Shown: positions 35,600 through 44,822, counted from the first letter of the stretch. The stretch: DNA of 52,635 nucleotides from Cytophaga aurantiaca DSM 3654 (GCF_000379725.1 NZ_KB903639.1:1-52635); one strand, 5' to 3'. Notes: a model not told the origin generated them from the sequence alone. A program made the numbers and translations.

Positions 35600-36493
35600 T
35601 CAGTACTTAGGCTCGATGTATATAGTTTTTAACTTCGGACCCTTTTTATAATGTTCCTTTTTATGACGCGGAGTCTTTTCCTTGTCCCAATCCTGGAAAA
35701 GAATATAGCCTATACGAACTGTTGCACAAAAATAATTACATGGCGAGTGTACCTGATCGGAATAGGTGATGTTTCCATTTTCTAAATGCTGATAACTTCC
35801 GGTCATCATGTTTTGAGAGAAACTATATTTGGCACCTAAATATAAGTTGCATCTGTAAAGGCAGAAATTAATTCCTGATTCCAGATAATACTGCATAAAA
35901 AAAGACTTGGTTTGAATGTTAAAATTAAGTTCTTCATTGGTTGCGCTAACATGCTGTTGTGCCGTGTTGGTGTAGAAAGGAGCCGGAGCAGTCCACGGTT
36001 TATTCATGTTGATATTGAAATTCACTCCGCCTGTAAAATACAGCCCGAGTAAATGCTCACCTCCTGGGTACGACAAAAAATAAGTGGCAGAGAGTGAAGG
36101 TGCGATATAATTTTGTACAAAGTCAAATCCCCCGATATAATTTGCATCAGAAAGTGTTGCTGAAAAAGCTTTATCGGCAAAAGAAAAATCTACTTGCGAT
36201 CTGACGACACCGGCTTCGATCGCATATTTCTTTTTAAAACGGTATTGCATTTTTACATGCCAGTCCCAGTTTCCGGTATAATAATCACCATAGCTAATAA
36301 ATTTTCTTTCTAATACATTTCCATGGCTGGAAAATTTATAACCCTTGGTAAAATCGCCAAATGTATACCCGGCGTTTAAGCTTAGACCATTTACTGTATA
36401 TTTTTTAAAGTAATCGATCTGTGCATGCGACAGTACCGAAGCAAGCAGGCATGCTATAAGAAAAAGATGTTTAAGGAGTAGTTTCATAAACAT
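35600..36493 (-). CDS. outer-membrane-type beta-barrel protein
   Basis: A 297-residue protein with a signal peptide (ASVLSHAQ). The mature part alternates aromatic and polar residues in short strands (YFKKYTVNGLSLNAGYTFGDF, KMQYRFKKKYAIEAGV, FFMQYYLESGINFCLY, YLGAKYSFSQNM), as in 8- to 12-stranded outer-membrane barrels. It ends with a basic, periplasmic-like tail (KKEHYKKGPKLK). No family assigned. The gene upstream on the same strand is a multi-TM protein. Confidence 0.65.
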   Translation of the reverse strand: MFMKLLLKHLFLIACLLASVLSHAQIDYFKKYTVNGLSLNAGYTFGDFTKGYKFSSHGNVLERKFISYGDYYTGNWDWHVKMQYRFKKKYAIEAGVVRSQVDFSFADKAFSATLSDANYIGGFDFVQNYIAPSLSATYFLSYPGGEHLLGLYFTGGVNFNINMNKPWTAPAPFYTNTAQQHVSATNEELNFNIQTKSFFMQYYLESGINFCLYRCNLYLGAKYSFSQNMMTGSYQHLENGNITYSDQVHSPCNYFCATVRIGYILFQDWDKEKTPRHKKEHYKKGPKLKTIYIEPKY

Positions 36494-36595
36494 AGAGATT
36501 ATGAAGCCAATCTACGAGGTGAATTAGTAGAGAATCTGTTCTTCTGAAAAAAAAGAATTAGTTTTCTGTTTATTGAAATAAATTTATGAAATAAT

Positions 36596-37639
36596 CTATT
36601 GCTTTCTTATTGAAGCAATAGATTCAATAAAACTATTTTTACTCAGCAATACCTCCATTACTTTAACTATCAGTATGCCATATAGCGGAGCGCCAAAATA
36701 AAACATACGTGCTGCGTCACCTGATATCAATACATGTATGAGTATGCACCCAAAGAAGATCCAGTAATATTTTTCTACATATGTTTTCCATATACTGCGG
36801 CATGTTTTATTGAATGCGCCATAGATCAGAATAAATGTAAAGATTCCTAATACCGTAAATACTTCTCCAATACCACGTACCGTTAGCAGATCCAATGCAG
36901 TTTCAAATGTCTTTGCAAACGTACGCATAAAAATATCAACCAAACTTTCGCTCTTAAAGCCCGCAGTAGTTTCCTGTAGCGGCAATAAGGAGTCAATGAT
37001 GCTGTGCTCTCCGAAAACAACAACTAAACTTGCCGCAATCAATCCCGCACGCACATACCAGGTAAAAGGTCCTGCTAATAAAATAAGCGGAGCAAACAAC
37101 GGGAACGATTCTTTCATCAAACCTCCAAGAACAACTGTGATTACAAAGAGGATTTTATTCTCTGTTTTAATACTGTACAACAATGCTGCAATGGCAATGA
37201 GGTAAAGACTATCTGTTAATGGTAATCCTGCAATGTAAGCCACCCAGCGGCTCGTTAATACTACAATTAAACCAATAAGTATTGCGACAAGCTCATGCGA
37301 ATACAACCGCAATAATCGGTAAACGATCCAGCCATAAAATGCTACCAGGAAAGAGTTGATGATAAAGTAGGCAAGCTGCAACGGCCAGAAGCTTTCAGCA
37401 CGGTGCGGCCATAGTTTTGTATACACTGCTTGCAAAGGCATTGCAACAACCTTAGCGACTAAAGGAAGAATAAAACGATAACGGTGAACCGGATTTACAT
37501 TGTAATCTCCATTCGACATAGCGAGATAACTTTCCGTATCCGATGAATGCGAAAAATCATAATGCACATACATGTTGTATGCAGGTCCGAGTATGACTGC
37601 AAGGCTGAAGAGGAAGGGAAGAAGGAACTGAGTTTTCAA
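36596..37639 (-). CDS. polytopic membrane protein, possibly GT-C glycosyltransferase-like
   Basis: A 347-residue protein with about nine to ten hydrophobic helices. After the first helix comes a loop HYDFSHSSDTESYLAMSNGD with acidic and Ser/Thr residues, followed by a HRYRFILPLVAK segment. Early-loop acidic residues and a HR.RF pattern are reminiscent of GT-C-type or EpsG-like membrane enzymes of exopolysaccharide synthesis; the match is weak. Function unknown. Confidence 0.6.
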   Translation of the reverse strand: MKTQFLLPFLFSLAVILGPAYNMYVHYDFSHSSDTESYLAMSNGDYNVNPVHRYRFILPLVAKVVAMPLQAVYTKLWPHRAESFWPLQLAYFIINSFLVAFYGWIVYRLLRLYSHELVAILIGLIVVLTSRWVAYIAGLPLTDSLYLIAIAALLYSIKTENKILFVITVVLGGLMKESFPLFAPLILLAGPFTWYVRAGLIAASLVVVFGEHSIIDSLLPLQETTAGFKSESLVDIFMRTFAKTFETALDLLTVRGIGEVFTVLGIFTFILIYGAFNKTCRSIWKTYVEKYYWIFFGCILIHVLISGDAARMFYFGAPLYGILIVKVMEVLLSKNSFIESIASIRKQ

Positions 37640-37649
37640 TTATGAAACG

Positions 37650-37780
37650 AAGTAATAAGTTTTAAGTAATATGTTCTAAGAATGCATTATATAGACTTCA
37701 ATAGATAACAGGTAAACAGTCTCAATTATAGGTAATGGTTTTGTTAGAGCATTCTTAAAACTTAAAACCTATTACTTATA
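37650..37780. repeat. intergenic inverted repeat element
   Basis: AAGTAATAAGTTTTAAGT with TAAGAATGC at 37650-37685 is largely inverse to GCATTCTTAAAACTTAAAAC with CTATTACTT at about 37750-37778, enclosing about 65 bp. It fills the gap between two minus-strand genes, and may terminate the upstream transcript. Confidence 0.55.
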
Positions 37781-37787
37781 ACTTAGA

Positions 37788-39860
37788 TTAGTATCCTCCA
37801 TTCAGCTTCCGTATCACCCATTCACCACTCACTAATGCGATCAACAGCAATAGAATCCATGGGAGATTGATGATCTCGTTTAAGCTTTCTTTGGAACGGA
37901 TGATGGTTTTAAAGTTTTTATTTTTTAATTCTTCTATCAACGCATCGGCTTGATTGATGGTGTAAAATTTGCCGTTGCTCTTATTCGAAATTGTTTTCAG
38001 TAAATTAAAATCGGCTTTGATCGATTGGGCTTCCAGACTTGTTTTACGGATAATAAATTCGCCTACGCTTTTTTCTGCTTTGCCGTTCAATGTAGTAGAT
38101 GCAGTATAATGATATACGCCTTCTGTCAATCCTTTTATTTCAAAGCGGTTATTGCCCGGACTGGTAGAAAAAGAATAGTTGAATACTTTGCCTGCTTCGT
38201 TTTTGATCTGCAGAGAAATATCTGTTCCGTAAATGCGTTCCATGATATCGTTGTACAGCTCCGCTTCGAAGTATAAATGTTCACCGCTTTGCAGATCATT
38301 CACAGTAGGGTACACGCGGAACTTGCGCTTATCGTTTTGGTTCGACATATACTGCACGCATTTCTGAATAAACTCATCGAATGTATTTGTGTTTTGCTGA
38401 AGCAATTGATTGTGCAGGCGCCATTGCCAGATACCTTCTCCGGCTAACACCATTGTTTCTCTGTTTGAAGAAATACTCAACAAAGGTTTGGTCGTAACCA
38501 CTCTGCCAACACGTTGAAATAAAATAGTAAGTCCGTCTTGTTTTAATTTATAATCGCCGAAGAAACATTGTAGTGGCGGCGCGCTACCCAACAGTTCCTG
38601 TATTCCGGCAGGCATCACAAAACGATCGAACGAACTGTTTACATCGCCATAGATCAGATCTTTTTGAGAGCTGCGCACAGCGATCTGCATCAATGAATTT
38701 GTCTGATTAAAATGCGGAATGCTTGTTTGATTGCTAACGATAAACCACTTCGGCGCTTTGGAAGCAACCAATGCATCAAATTCTTTTTTACCTGTTGCAG
38801 TTCCATCCGGGAAATGATGAAAGATGATCAAGCTGTAATTATCCACTTTGTATTCATGAATACCCGGGATGAATATAGTAGTTTCAATATTTTCCTTTGC
38901 AGATAATGCAGCCTGTATGGCTTTAATGTCGGGGTGTGGAGAAGGAGCAACGATCAATACTTTCTGTTTGTTGTCTACAATATCAATGTACACATGCTGC
39001 GTATTGTTTTCTGTAGTAAACTCTTCGTTCAACGGAACAACTTCTACTACATAATGCTGTATACCGACCACGTCAGACGATGTTCTGAATTCGATGGGAG
39101 CCTGTGTTTCAGATCGGCTGAAAGTGATTTTTTGAGAAGCAAGAACTTTCCCCTTTTGCTTGAGTTGAACAGTTGCCGCAATACCGTTGTAGCCTTTCTG
39201 TGCAAGCTCGGCAAGGATTGGGAATGTATTTCCTTTAAAGGCAAGTTTGTTGTGAATAGCAGAAACCAGACGCACATCTTTTTTATCGGTGGTGTCGCCG
39301 ATACCAATGGTATAAATAGGTGCAGCCGATGGCGTGATGCTTGGGTTCATACCTACATTGTAAATGCCATCCGACAATAAAATACTAGCGGCGATGTTTT
39401 TTCCGCTTTCTTCCTGCTTCGGCTCCTGAATCAGTAGATTTAAATTTGAACTTGCGTGATTGAATGAAATGGCGTTCAACTCTGCTTTGCCGTCAAATGA
39501 ATGTACACGTGTTTCAATGCCTTCGCTTTCCAATGCAGAAGTAATTTTTTCGATGGTGCTGATCCATTGTACACGTTGTGTAGAATCACTGATCAATTTT
39601 AGGGAAGAAGAATTGTCGATGTGAACGAGGATTGTAGGTTTCTCTTTGCTGTTTTCAAAATAACGGATCACCGGACCGAATAATAAGTATACAATAATAC
39701 TTACCAATACCACGCGCAATGCTGCCAGTATATAATTGGTGCGTTTGCTCCAGAGTGTTTGTTTTTTAGAATAGAGAGTGTATCCGTACGTTGCACCGAT
39801 TGCAATACAAAGAAGAATAAACCAAGGCGAACTCGATGCGTAAAGTGAAATGCCGTTCAT
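37788..39860 (-). CDS. large membrane protein with VWA-like domain
   Basis: A 690-residue protein conserved in Bacteroidota: two N-terminal membrane helices (about 14-32 and 42-63), a VWA-like fold starting TILVHIDNSSSLKLISDS (the DxSxS metal-ion site, residues about 77-84) and SILLSDGIYNVGMNP, a large periplasmic part with beta-sandwich segments, and a final membrane helix (ILLLLIALVSGEWVI). It resembles the BatA/CoxE-type VWA proteins often linked to stress or gliding functions. It is encoded downstream of fabG on the same strand across a repeat-filled gap. Confidence 0.75.
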   Translation of the reverse strand: MNGISLYASSSPWFILLCIAIGATYGYTLYSKKQTLWSKRTNYILAALRVVLVSIIVYLLFGPVIRYFENSKEKPTILVHIDNSSSLKLISDSTQRVQWISTIEKITSALESEGIETRVHSFDGKAELNAISFNHASSNLNLLIQEPKQEESGKNIAASILLSDGIYNVGMNPSITPSAAPIYTIGIGDTTDKKDVRLVSAIHNKLAFKGNTFPILAELAQKGYNGIAATVQLKQKGKVLASQKITFSRSETQAPIEFRTSSDVVGIQHYVVEVVPLNEEFTTENNTQHVYIDIVDNKQKVLIVAPSPHPDIKAIQAALSAKENIETTIFIPGIHEYKVDNYSLIIFHHFPDGTATGKKEFDALVASKAPKWFIVSNQTSIPHFNQTNSLMQIAVRSSQKDLIYGDVNSSFDRFVMPAGIQELLGSAPPLQCFFGDYKLKQDGLTILFQRVGRVVTTKPLLSISSNRETMVLAGEGIWQWRLHNQLLQQNTNTFDEFIQKCVQYMSNQNDKRKFRVYPTVNDLQSGEHLYFEAELYNDIMERIYGTDISLQIKNEAGKVFNYSFSTSPGNNRFEIKGLTEGVYHYTASTTLNGKAEKSVGEFIIRKTSLEAQSIKADFNLLKTISNKSNGKFYTINQADALIEELKNKNFKTIIRSKESLNEIINLPWILLLLIALVSGEWVIRKLNGGY

Positions 39861-39918
39861 AGATAAAAGAAATCCTGCACCGGTTTAGATGCAGGATTGA
39901 AGATAAAAAGAAATTTTC

Positions 39919-40020
39919 AAAACCTATGAGGTTTATAATTAAACCTATGAGGTTTTTCTAAATAAAGAGTACTGAGATTTTGGGTTATATGAGGTAATGG
40001 ATAGAAAACCTCATAGGTTT
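39919..40020. repeat. three copies of AAACCTATGAGGTTT
   Basis: Two direct copies at 39919-39934 and 39941-39956 and one inverse copy at 40005-40020. Each copy is nearly self-complementary, so several alternative hairpins are possible. They lie in the 176-bp gap between fabG and the VWA-like gene. Confidence 0.7.
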
Positions 40021-40036
40021 GGGATAACCAACCTGA

Positions 40037-40783
40037 CTAGGTTAACATACCGCCATCAACCTGCAATACTTGTCCAGTTATATAGGTAGAAAGTTCAGAA
40101 CCAAGGAATACGCACGCATTTGCCACGTCTTCGCTTTTCCCAGCACGTTTTAATGGAATACCATTTTCCCACTCCGCTTTCACTTTCGGATCTAACACTT
40201 CTGTCATTTCAGTTTCAATGAAACCCGGAGCGATTGCGTTAGAACGGATGTTACGTGAACCCAATTCCTGCGCTACCGATTTTGTGAAACCAATGATTCC
40301 TGCTTTCGATGCAGCGTAGTTTGTTTGTCCGGCGTTACCGCTGATACCAACTACAGAAGTCATGTTTATGATTGAACCTGCCTTCGCTTTCATCATTGGT
40401 TTTAAAGAAGCTTTGGTAAGGTTGAATACCGATTTTAAGTTTACTTCGATAACCGTATCCCACTGTTCTTCGGACATACGCATCAATAAACCGTCTTTGG
40501 TGATACCAGCGTTGTTTACAACAATATCCAACTGACCGAAATCTGCTAATACGGAGTTTACAAGTTCTTCTGCTTCTGTATATTTAGAGGCATCCGAACG
40601 ATATCCTTTTGCTTTAATGCCCAATGCCTGCAATTCTTTTTCTACCGCCAGACCTTTTTCAACACTGGATAAATATGTAAATGCAACATTTGCACCTTCT
40701 TGTGCATAACGGATTGCAATTGATTTACCTATACCTTTTGATGCTCCGGTGATAAGAGCAGTTTTTCCACTAAGTAAGCCCAT
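40037..40783 (-). CDS. fabG: 3-oxoacyl-ACP reductase
   Basis: A 248-residue classical short-chain dehydrogenase with TGASKGIG at 12-19 for NADP, NNAG at 90-93 and the catalytic Ser143, Tyr156 and Lys160 (YAASK). It ends with QVLQVDGGM, the typical FabG C-terminus. It reduces 3-oxoacyl-ACP in the fatty-acid elongation cycle. Expected length is about 245. A Bacteroidota-type promoter is visible upstream. Other SDRs share parts of this, but the full motif set makes FabG the best reading. Confidence 0.93.
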   Translation of the reverse strand: MGLLSGKTALITGASKGIGKSIAIRYAQEGANVAFTYLSSVEKGLAVEKELQALGIKAKGYRSDASKYTEAEELVNSVLADFGQLDIVVNNAGITKDGLLMRMSEEQWDTVIEVNLKSVFNLTKASLKPMMKAKAGSIINMTSVVGISGNAGQTNYAASKAGIIGFTKSVAQELGSRNIRSNAIAPGFIETEMTEVLDPKVKAEWENGIPLKRAGKSEDVANACVFLGSELSTYITGQVLQVDGGMLT

Positions 40784-40814
40784 TTTACGATGTTTTAAAA
40801 TTTGTATTAGGGGT

Positions 40815-40845
40815 CAAATATACCCTAGAAATGCCAAATTCCAAA
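40815..40845 (-). promoter_or_regulatory. fabG promoter (Bacteroidota -33/-7 type)
   Basis: On the minus strand, TTTG (40842-40845) is followed after 19 bp by TATATTTG (40815-40822), matching TTTG-N19-TAnnTTTG. It lies 32 bp upstream of the fabG start. Confidence 0.6.
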
Positions 40846-41006
40846 AGACTGCCTATTAGAAATCCCAAATAACAAAACACAAATTTCAAAGACGTAAATC
40901 GATACATTTTCTCAATAGTTTAACTCGTAGAGGATATTTAATATTCTATTAAACAGAAGGTTGTGGTATGTTGTATCTTTGAAACCTGCATTTTATCCCC
41001 GAATCC

Positions 41007-41036
41007 TTTATTATGAGTCTAAATCCCTTAAATTTG
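41007..41036 (+). promoter_or_regulatory. lpdA promoter (Bacteroidota -33/-7 type)
   Basis: TTTA at 41007-41010 and TAAATTTG at 41029-41036, spaced by 18 bp, close to the TTTG/TAnnTTTG consensus. Transcription would begin near 41043, about 20 bp ahead of the ATG at 41063, which also argues against the longer upstream frame being translated. Confidence 0.6.
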
Positions 41037-41062
41037 CACCGTTAATTTACACGTATAAAGAT

Positions 41063-42457
41063 ATGTCAACAAAGTTCGATGTTATAGTGATCGGTAGCGG
41101 TCCTGGTGGATATGTAGCTGCAATCAGAGCTTCTCAATTGGGAAAGAAAGTAGCGGTAGTGGAGAAAGCGGAATTAGGCGGTATTTGTTTGAACTGGGGA
41201 TGTATCCCTACGAAAGCACTTTTGAAAAGTGCTCAAGTATATGAATACATCAAACACGCAAAAGATTACGGTATCAATGTGGGTTCAGCAGAAGCAGACT
41301 TCTCTGCCGTTGTAAAACGCAGTCGTGATGTAGCAGCTGGTATGAGCAAAGGTGTTCAGTTCTTAATGAAAAAGAACAAGATCGAAATCATTACAGGCTT
41401 CGGTAAGTTAGCTAAAGGCAAGCAGGTTGAAGTTACGGACGATAAAGGAAATAAAAGCCTTTACGCTGCAGACCATATCATCTTAGCAACAGGCGGGCGT
41501 GCACGTGAATTACCAAATGTGAAGATCGACAACAACAAGATCATCGGTTACCGCAAGGCGATGGTGTTGGAGTCTAAGCCGGAGAGCATGGTAATCATGG
41601 GGTCAGGTGCAATTGGTGTTGAGTTTGCATACTTCTATGCAACGATGGGTACGAAAGTAACAATCGTTGAATACTTGCCGAACATTGTTCCGGTTGAAGA
41701 CGAAGAAATTTCTAAGCAATTAGAAAAAGAATATAAGAAAATGGGCATTACCATTATGACCAATGCAGCTGTTGAATCAGTAGATACAGCAGGTAAAGGT
41801 TGTAAAGTGAAAGTTAAAAAAGGCGATGCAGTTGAAACGATCGAATGCGATATAGTTCTTTCTGCAGTAGGTGTTACGACAAACCTTGAAGGCATCGGTC
41901 TTGAAGATGTAGGTGTTGCTACTGACAAAGGACGTGTATTGGTTGATGATTTCTACAAAACAAATATCCCGGGTGTATATGCAATCGGTGATATTGTTAA
42001 AGGTCCTGCGCTTGCACACGTTGCTTCACACGAAGGTATTATCTGCGTTGAAAAAATTGCAGGGTTAAATCCGGAGCCAATGGATTACGGCAACATTCCG
42101 GGTTGTACATACTGTACGCCTGAAATTGCTTCTGTTGGTTTGACTGAAAAAGCTGCAAAAGAAAAAGGATACGAATTGAAAGTAGGTAAGTTTCCATTCT
42201 CTGCATCAGGTAAGGCAAGTGCTGCCGGTGCAAAAGAAGGTTTCGTTAAAGTTATCTACGATGCGAAATACGGCGAGTTACTAGGTGTTCACATGATTGG
42301 TGCGAACGTTACAGAGATGATTGCTGAAGCAGTTGTTGCACGTAAATTGGAAGCTACAGGTCATGAGATCATCAACGCGGTTCACCCGCACCCTACAATG
42401 TCTGAAGCGATCATGGAAGCTACAGCTGCTGCGTACGGTGAAGTGATTCACTTGTAA
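41063..42457 (+). CDS. lpdA: dihydrolipoyl dehydrogenase
   Basis: 464 residues from ATG 41063; the frame extends upstream to 40961 but that part has no family similarity and contains the likely promoter. FAD-binding GSGPGG at 11-16, redox-active Cys42 and Cys47 in GGICLNWGCIPTK, NAD-binding GSGAIGVEFA near 180-189, the second FAD motif YAIGDI, and the interface His-Glu in HPHPTMSE. It reoxidises dihydrolipoamide in pyruvate or 2-oxoglutarate dehydrogenase or glycine cleavage. It stands alone and ends in two hairpins. Confidence 0.95.
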   Translation: MSTKFDVIVIGSGPGGYVAAIRASQLGKKVAVVEKAELGGICLNWGCIPTKALLKSAQVYEYIKHAKDYGINVGSAEADFSAVVKRSRDVAAGMSKGVQFLMKKNKIEIITGFGKLAKGKQVEVTDDKGNKSLYAADHIILATGGRARELPNVKIDNNKIIGYRKAMVLESKPESMVIMGSGAIGVEFAYFYATMGTKVTIVEYLPNIVPVEDEEISKQLEKEYKKMGITIMTNAAVESVDTAGKGCKVKVKKGDAVETIECDIVLSAVGVTTNLEGIGLEDVGVATDKGRVLVDDFYKTNIPGVYAIGDIVKGPALAHVASHEGIICVEKIAGLNPEPMDYGNIPGCTYCTPEIASVGLTEKAAKEKGYELKVGKFPFSASGKASAAGAKEGFVKVIYDAKYGELLGVHMIGANVTEMIAEAVVARKLEATGHEIINAVHPHPTMSEAIMEATAAAYGEVIHL

Positions 42458-42473
42458 TACGAAAATAAGAACT

Positions 42474-42550
42474 GCGGTCAGACCACTTTTTTGTGGTCCG
42501 ACCGCTTGAATGATAATGAAAGGCTCTGCAGAAATGTGGAGCCTTTTTTT
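42474..42550 (+). terminator. two hairpins after lpdA
   Basis: The first, GCGGTCAGACCAC (42474-42486) with GTGGTCCGACCGC (42493-42505), is a 13-bp stem with one mismatch and a T6 loop. The second, AGGCTC (42521-42526) with GAGCCT (42539-42544), is followed by a T run to 42550 and is a standard terminator. Confidence 0.8.
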
Positions 42551-42701
42551 ATTTTTTATCCTCTGCATGTGATGATCTATTCCCTTCCGAATGCGGTATA
42601 CAGGCATTGCAGCAGTGCAAATAAAAACATTTTACCCAATTCTCACCATTTCGTCTTGCTAGCCGTATATTACTGTATCAGAATAATCAGCTACCTCGAA
42701 A

Positions 42702-44132
42702 ATGAAAATACTACTCACCGGATCTTCCGGTTATATTGGAAAAAGACTTCTTCCTGTCTTGATAGAAAATGGTCATGAGGTCGTTTGTTGTGTTAGGGAT
42801 ATCAAACGGTTTTCTCCTCCGGCCTCACTAAAATCAAAAATTGAGATTATACAAATTGATTTGCTTGATAAAAATTCTCTTGAGAATATTCCAACCGATA
42901 TAGACGGCGCTTTTTATCTGGTGCATTCCATGTCGTCTTCTTCAGACTATCTTCAACAGGAACAGGAGTCGGCAGAAAATTTCAGATCTGCACTTTCTAA
43001 AACCAAGGTACGCCATGTTGTGTATTTAAGCGGCATCGTGAATGAATCTACCTTATCGAAGCATTTGACATCCAGAAAGAATGTAGAATCAGAACTAAGC
43101 AAAGGCAGCTACAATTTCACAACCTTACGTGCAGGCATTATCATCGGGTCTGGCAGTGCCTCTTTTGAAATCATGCGCGATCTGGTTGAAAAGCTTCCTG
43201 TGATGATTACTCCTAAATGGCTCAATACAAAATGTCAGCCGATTGGTATTTCAGATGTGATCAACATGTTGTCAAAAACGATCTTCAATCCAAACACATT
43301 TAATAAAAATTTTGATATCGGTGGTCCGGATATTTTGTCTTATAAAGACATGCTGCTGAAGTTTGCTGAAATACGGAAACTAAAACGGCGTATTTTTATT
43401 GTTCCGGTGATGACGCCAAAACTTTCTTCGTACTGGCTGTATTTTGTAACGTCAACATCTTACAAGCTTGCCATTGCGCTGGTGAATAGCATGAAAATAG
43501 AAGTGGTCTGCCGCAACAATGATATCAGTGCCATTCTTGAAATTGAGCCTATGCGTTATGAGGCAGCATTGGAAAGAGCATTCCGTAAAATTGAAAGCAA
43601 TGAAGTTGTTTCGAGCTGGAAAGATTCGTTCATCAGCAGCAGCTTCAATCTGAATGTATCCGAGTTTATTCAGGTGCCGACCTTTGGTTGTTTTACTGAT
43701 GTACGGATGAAGACTTTCATCGATCGGGAGCATTGTATCAATAACATCTGGAGCATTGGTGGTACAAACGGATGGTATTATGCAAACTGGCTGTGGCGCA
43801 TCAGAGGTTTTCTGGATAAGATGGCAGGTGGAGTTGGGTTGAGAAGAGGACGTACTTCGGAGAAGCAGTTATATGTTGGAGATGCACTGGATTTTTGGCG
43901 AGTACTGTATGCAGATAAAGGAGAAGGGCGCTTGTTGCTGTTTGCTGAAATGAAATTACCCGGTGATGCCTGGCTTGAGTTTAAGATTGTAGATAATACC
44001 TTGATACAAACAGCAACCTTCCGACCCTTGGGACTGTTGGGAAGAATGTATTGGTATGCGATACTACCATTTCATGGATTCATTTTTAATGGTATGATCC
44101 GGAAGATTATAAAACAAAATAACGGCTCATAA
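42702..44132 (+). CDS. SDR-DUF2867 NAD(P)-binding protein
   Basis: A 476-residue protein with an atypical short-chain dehydrogenase N-half: GSSGYIGKRLLP at 7-18, FYLVHSM near 72-78 and a YLSGI segment. This is fused to a DUF2867 domain (about 310-470) with NNIWSIGGTNGWYY, DALDFWRV and a hydrophobic end. Such proteins are widespread; some are annotated as NAD-dependent epimerases. No catalytic YxxxK is obvious, so it may bind a nucleotide for regulation or handle a hydrophobic substrate at a membrane. It is preceded by the lpdA terminators. Confidence 0.85.
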   Translation: MKILLTGSSGYIGKRLLPVLIENGHEVVCCVRDIKRFSPPASLKSKIEIIQIDLLDKNSLENIPTDIDGAFYLVHSMSSSSDYLQQEQESAENFRSALSKTKVRHVVYLSGIVNESTLSKHLTSRKNVESELSKGSYNFTTLRAGIIIGSGSASFEIMRDLVEKLPVMITPKWLNTKCQPIGISDVINMLSKTIFNPNTFNKNFDIGGPDILSYKDMLLKFAEIRKLKRRIFIVPVMTPKLSSYWLYFVTSTSYKLAIALVNSMKIEVVCRNNDISAILEIEPMRYEAALERAFRKIESNEVVSSWKDSFISSSFNLNVSEFIQVPTFGCFTDVRMKTFIDREHCINNIWSIGGTNGWYYANWLWRIRGFLDKMAGGVGLRRGRTSEKQLYVGDALDFWRVLYADKGEGRLLLFAEMKLPGDAWLEFKIVDNTLIQTATFRPLGLLGRMYWYAILPFHGFIFNGMIRKIIKQNNGS

Positions 44133-44155
44133 TCATTCGGTATATCTGTATCTTT

Positions 44156-44210
44156 CGCCAGTCTTGGCCTGGCGAGGACTGGTGTTTATTATTTTGCAGT
44201 CTTTGACTGC
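44156..44210. repeat. CAGTC-rich intergenic repeat, first copy
   Basis: CGCCAGTC ... GACTGG hairpin at about 44156-44182 and a second hairpin GCAGTC-TTT-GACTGC at 44196-44210. A second copy at 45631-45687 has a better stem (GGCACCAGTC with GACTGGTGCC) and the same GCAGTCTTTGACT. Confidence 0.65.
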
Positions 44211-44248
44211 ATATAGGAAAAGGTTGATGTGATCTTAACTCCATCGTT

Positions 44249-44297
44249 CTTCCGGATTTGTAATTGGGAAGCCAGATAAACAGGATTTGTAATCCTC
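44249..44297. repeat. GGATTTGTAATCC repeat, first copy
   Basis: CTTCCGGATTTGTAATTGGG, then AAGCCAGATAAA, then CAGGATTTGTAATCCT. The same block occurs at 49204-49250 with an intact first hairpin (CCGGATTTGTAATCCGG). Confidence 0.65.
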
Positions 44298-44371
44298 ATT
44301 GTTGTTTTTGTTTGTTGAATATTTTTACTCCCATTAATTCGTATATTAACACATAGTTTATTATCCATCTC

Positions 44372-44611
44372 ATGAAGAAAATACTTTTAATCACACTTAT
44401 TTTTTTAGGTTGTCAAAGTGTTCCTATTCCGAAGGAAGAAATAACAAAGAATCTTTCTGAAGCGATGAAAACCTGGGATGTGAACAGGATTATTACTTAT
44501 GCGCCGGAAGCTGGATATGGAACAATGGAGTTCATCGGTTTAGATGGTTTATTGGAAGAGAAGGATGTAACCCGGGAAGAATTGAAACAACGATTGAGTG
44601 ATTTTTTTTAA
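44372..44611 (+). CDS. small lipoprotein, frameshifted paralogue of 45760
   Basis: 79 residues: a lipoprotein signal (LIFLGC, cysteine near residue 14) and a charged mature part (WDVNRIITYAPEAGYGTMEF). It is 70-75% identical to the first 75 residues of the protein at 45760. The frame ends at TAA 44609-44611 inside a T8A7 run (44602-44616). Shifting one base back at the T run continues the frame to 44691 (KKPVKAYEHMHEDS, ending YFSDLVN), matching the paralogue's C-terminus (QNPVESYEHTYEE). Either a frameshift mutation or recoding. Confidence 0.65.
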   Translation: MKKILLITLIFLGCQSVPIPKEEITKNLSEAMKTWDVNRIITYAPEAGYGTMEFIGLDGLLEEKDVTREELKQRLSDFF

Positions 44612-44753
44612 AAAAACCGGTTAAAGCATACGAACATATGCATGAAGATTCCATAAAACTCCGGGAATATTTTTCTGATTTGGTAAATTGAAATGCACAA
44701 ATATAAATTTCTATATATTTATTACCTATGCAATCATAAATGATACATACAAA

Positions 44754-44822
44754 ATGTATTGCTTTAATATGTTTAATGAAGATTCGAAAGAAGCTCAGGA
44801 CATATTAAGTGGCATTATATAA
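44754..44822 (+). CDS. possible 22-aa micro-ORF, copy 1
   Basis: ATG to TAA giving MYCFNMFNEDSKEAQDILSG and two further residues. It corresponds to the micro-ORF at 46122 (FDEDYQEAQDIL) and lies in the same place after the paralogous lipoprotein gene. Both copies share FxEDxxEAQDIL with two synonymous changes. Upstream codons also align but lack a matching ATG. Confidence 0.35.
   Translation: MYCFNMFNEDSKEAQDILSGII

Noticed and set aside
38934-39380. A 148-codon plus-strand frame opposite the VWA-like gene
   Set aside because: Cysteine- and phenylalanine-rich antisense shadow without a start context.
40961-41062. N-terminal extension of dihydrolipoyl dehydrogenase
   Set aside because: The extra 34 codons have no family similarity and contain the likely -33/-7 promoter; ATG 41063 starts the canonical FAD fold.
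42281-42607. A 108-codon minus-strand frame across the lpdA end
   Set aside because: It runs through the lpdA coding sequence and its terminators, and is an antisense shadow.
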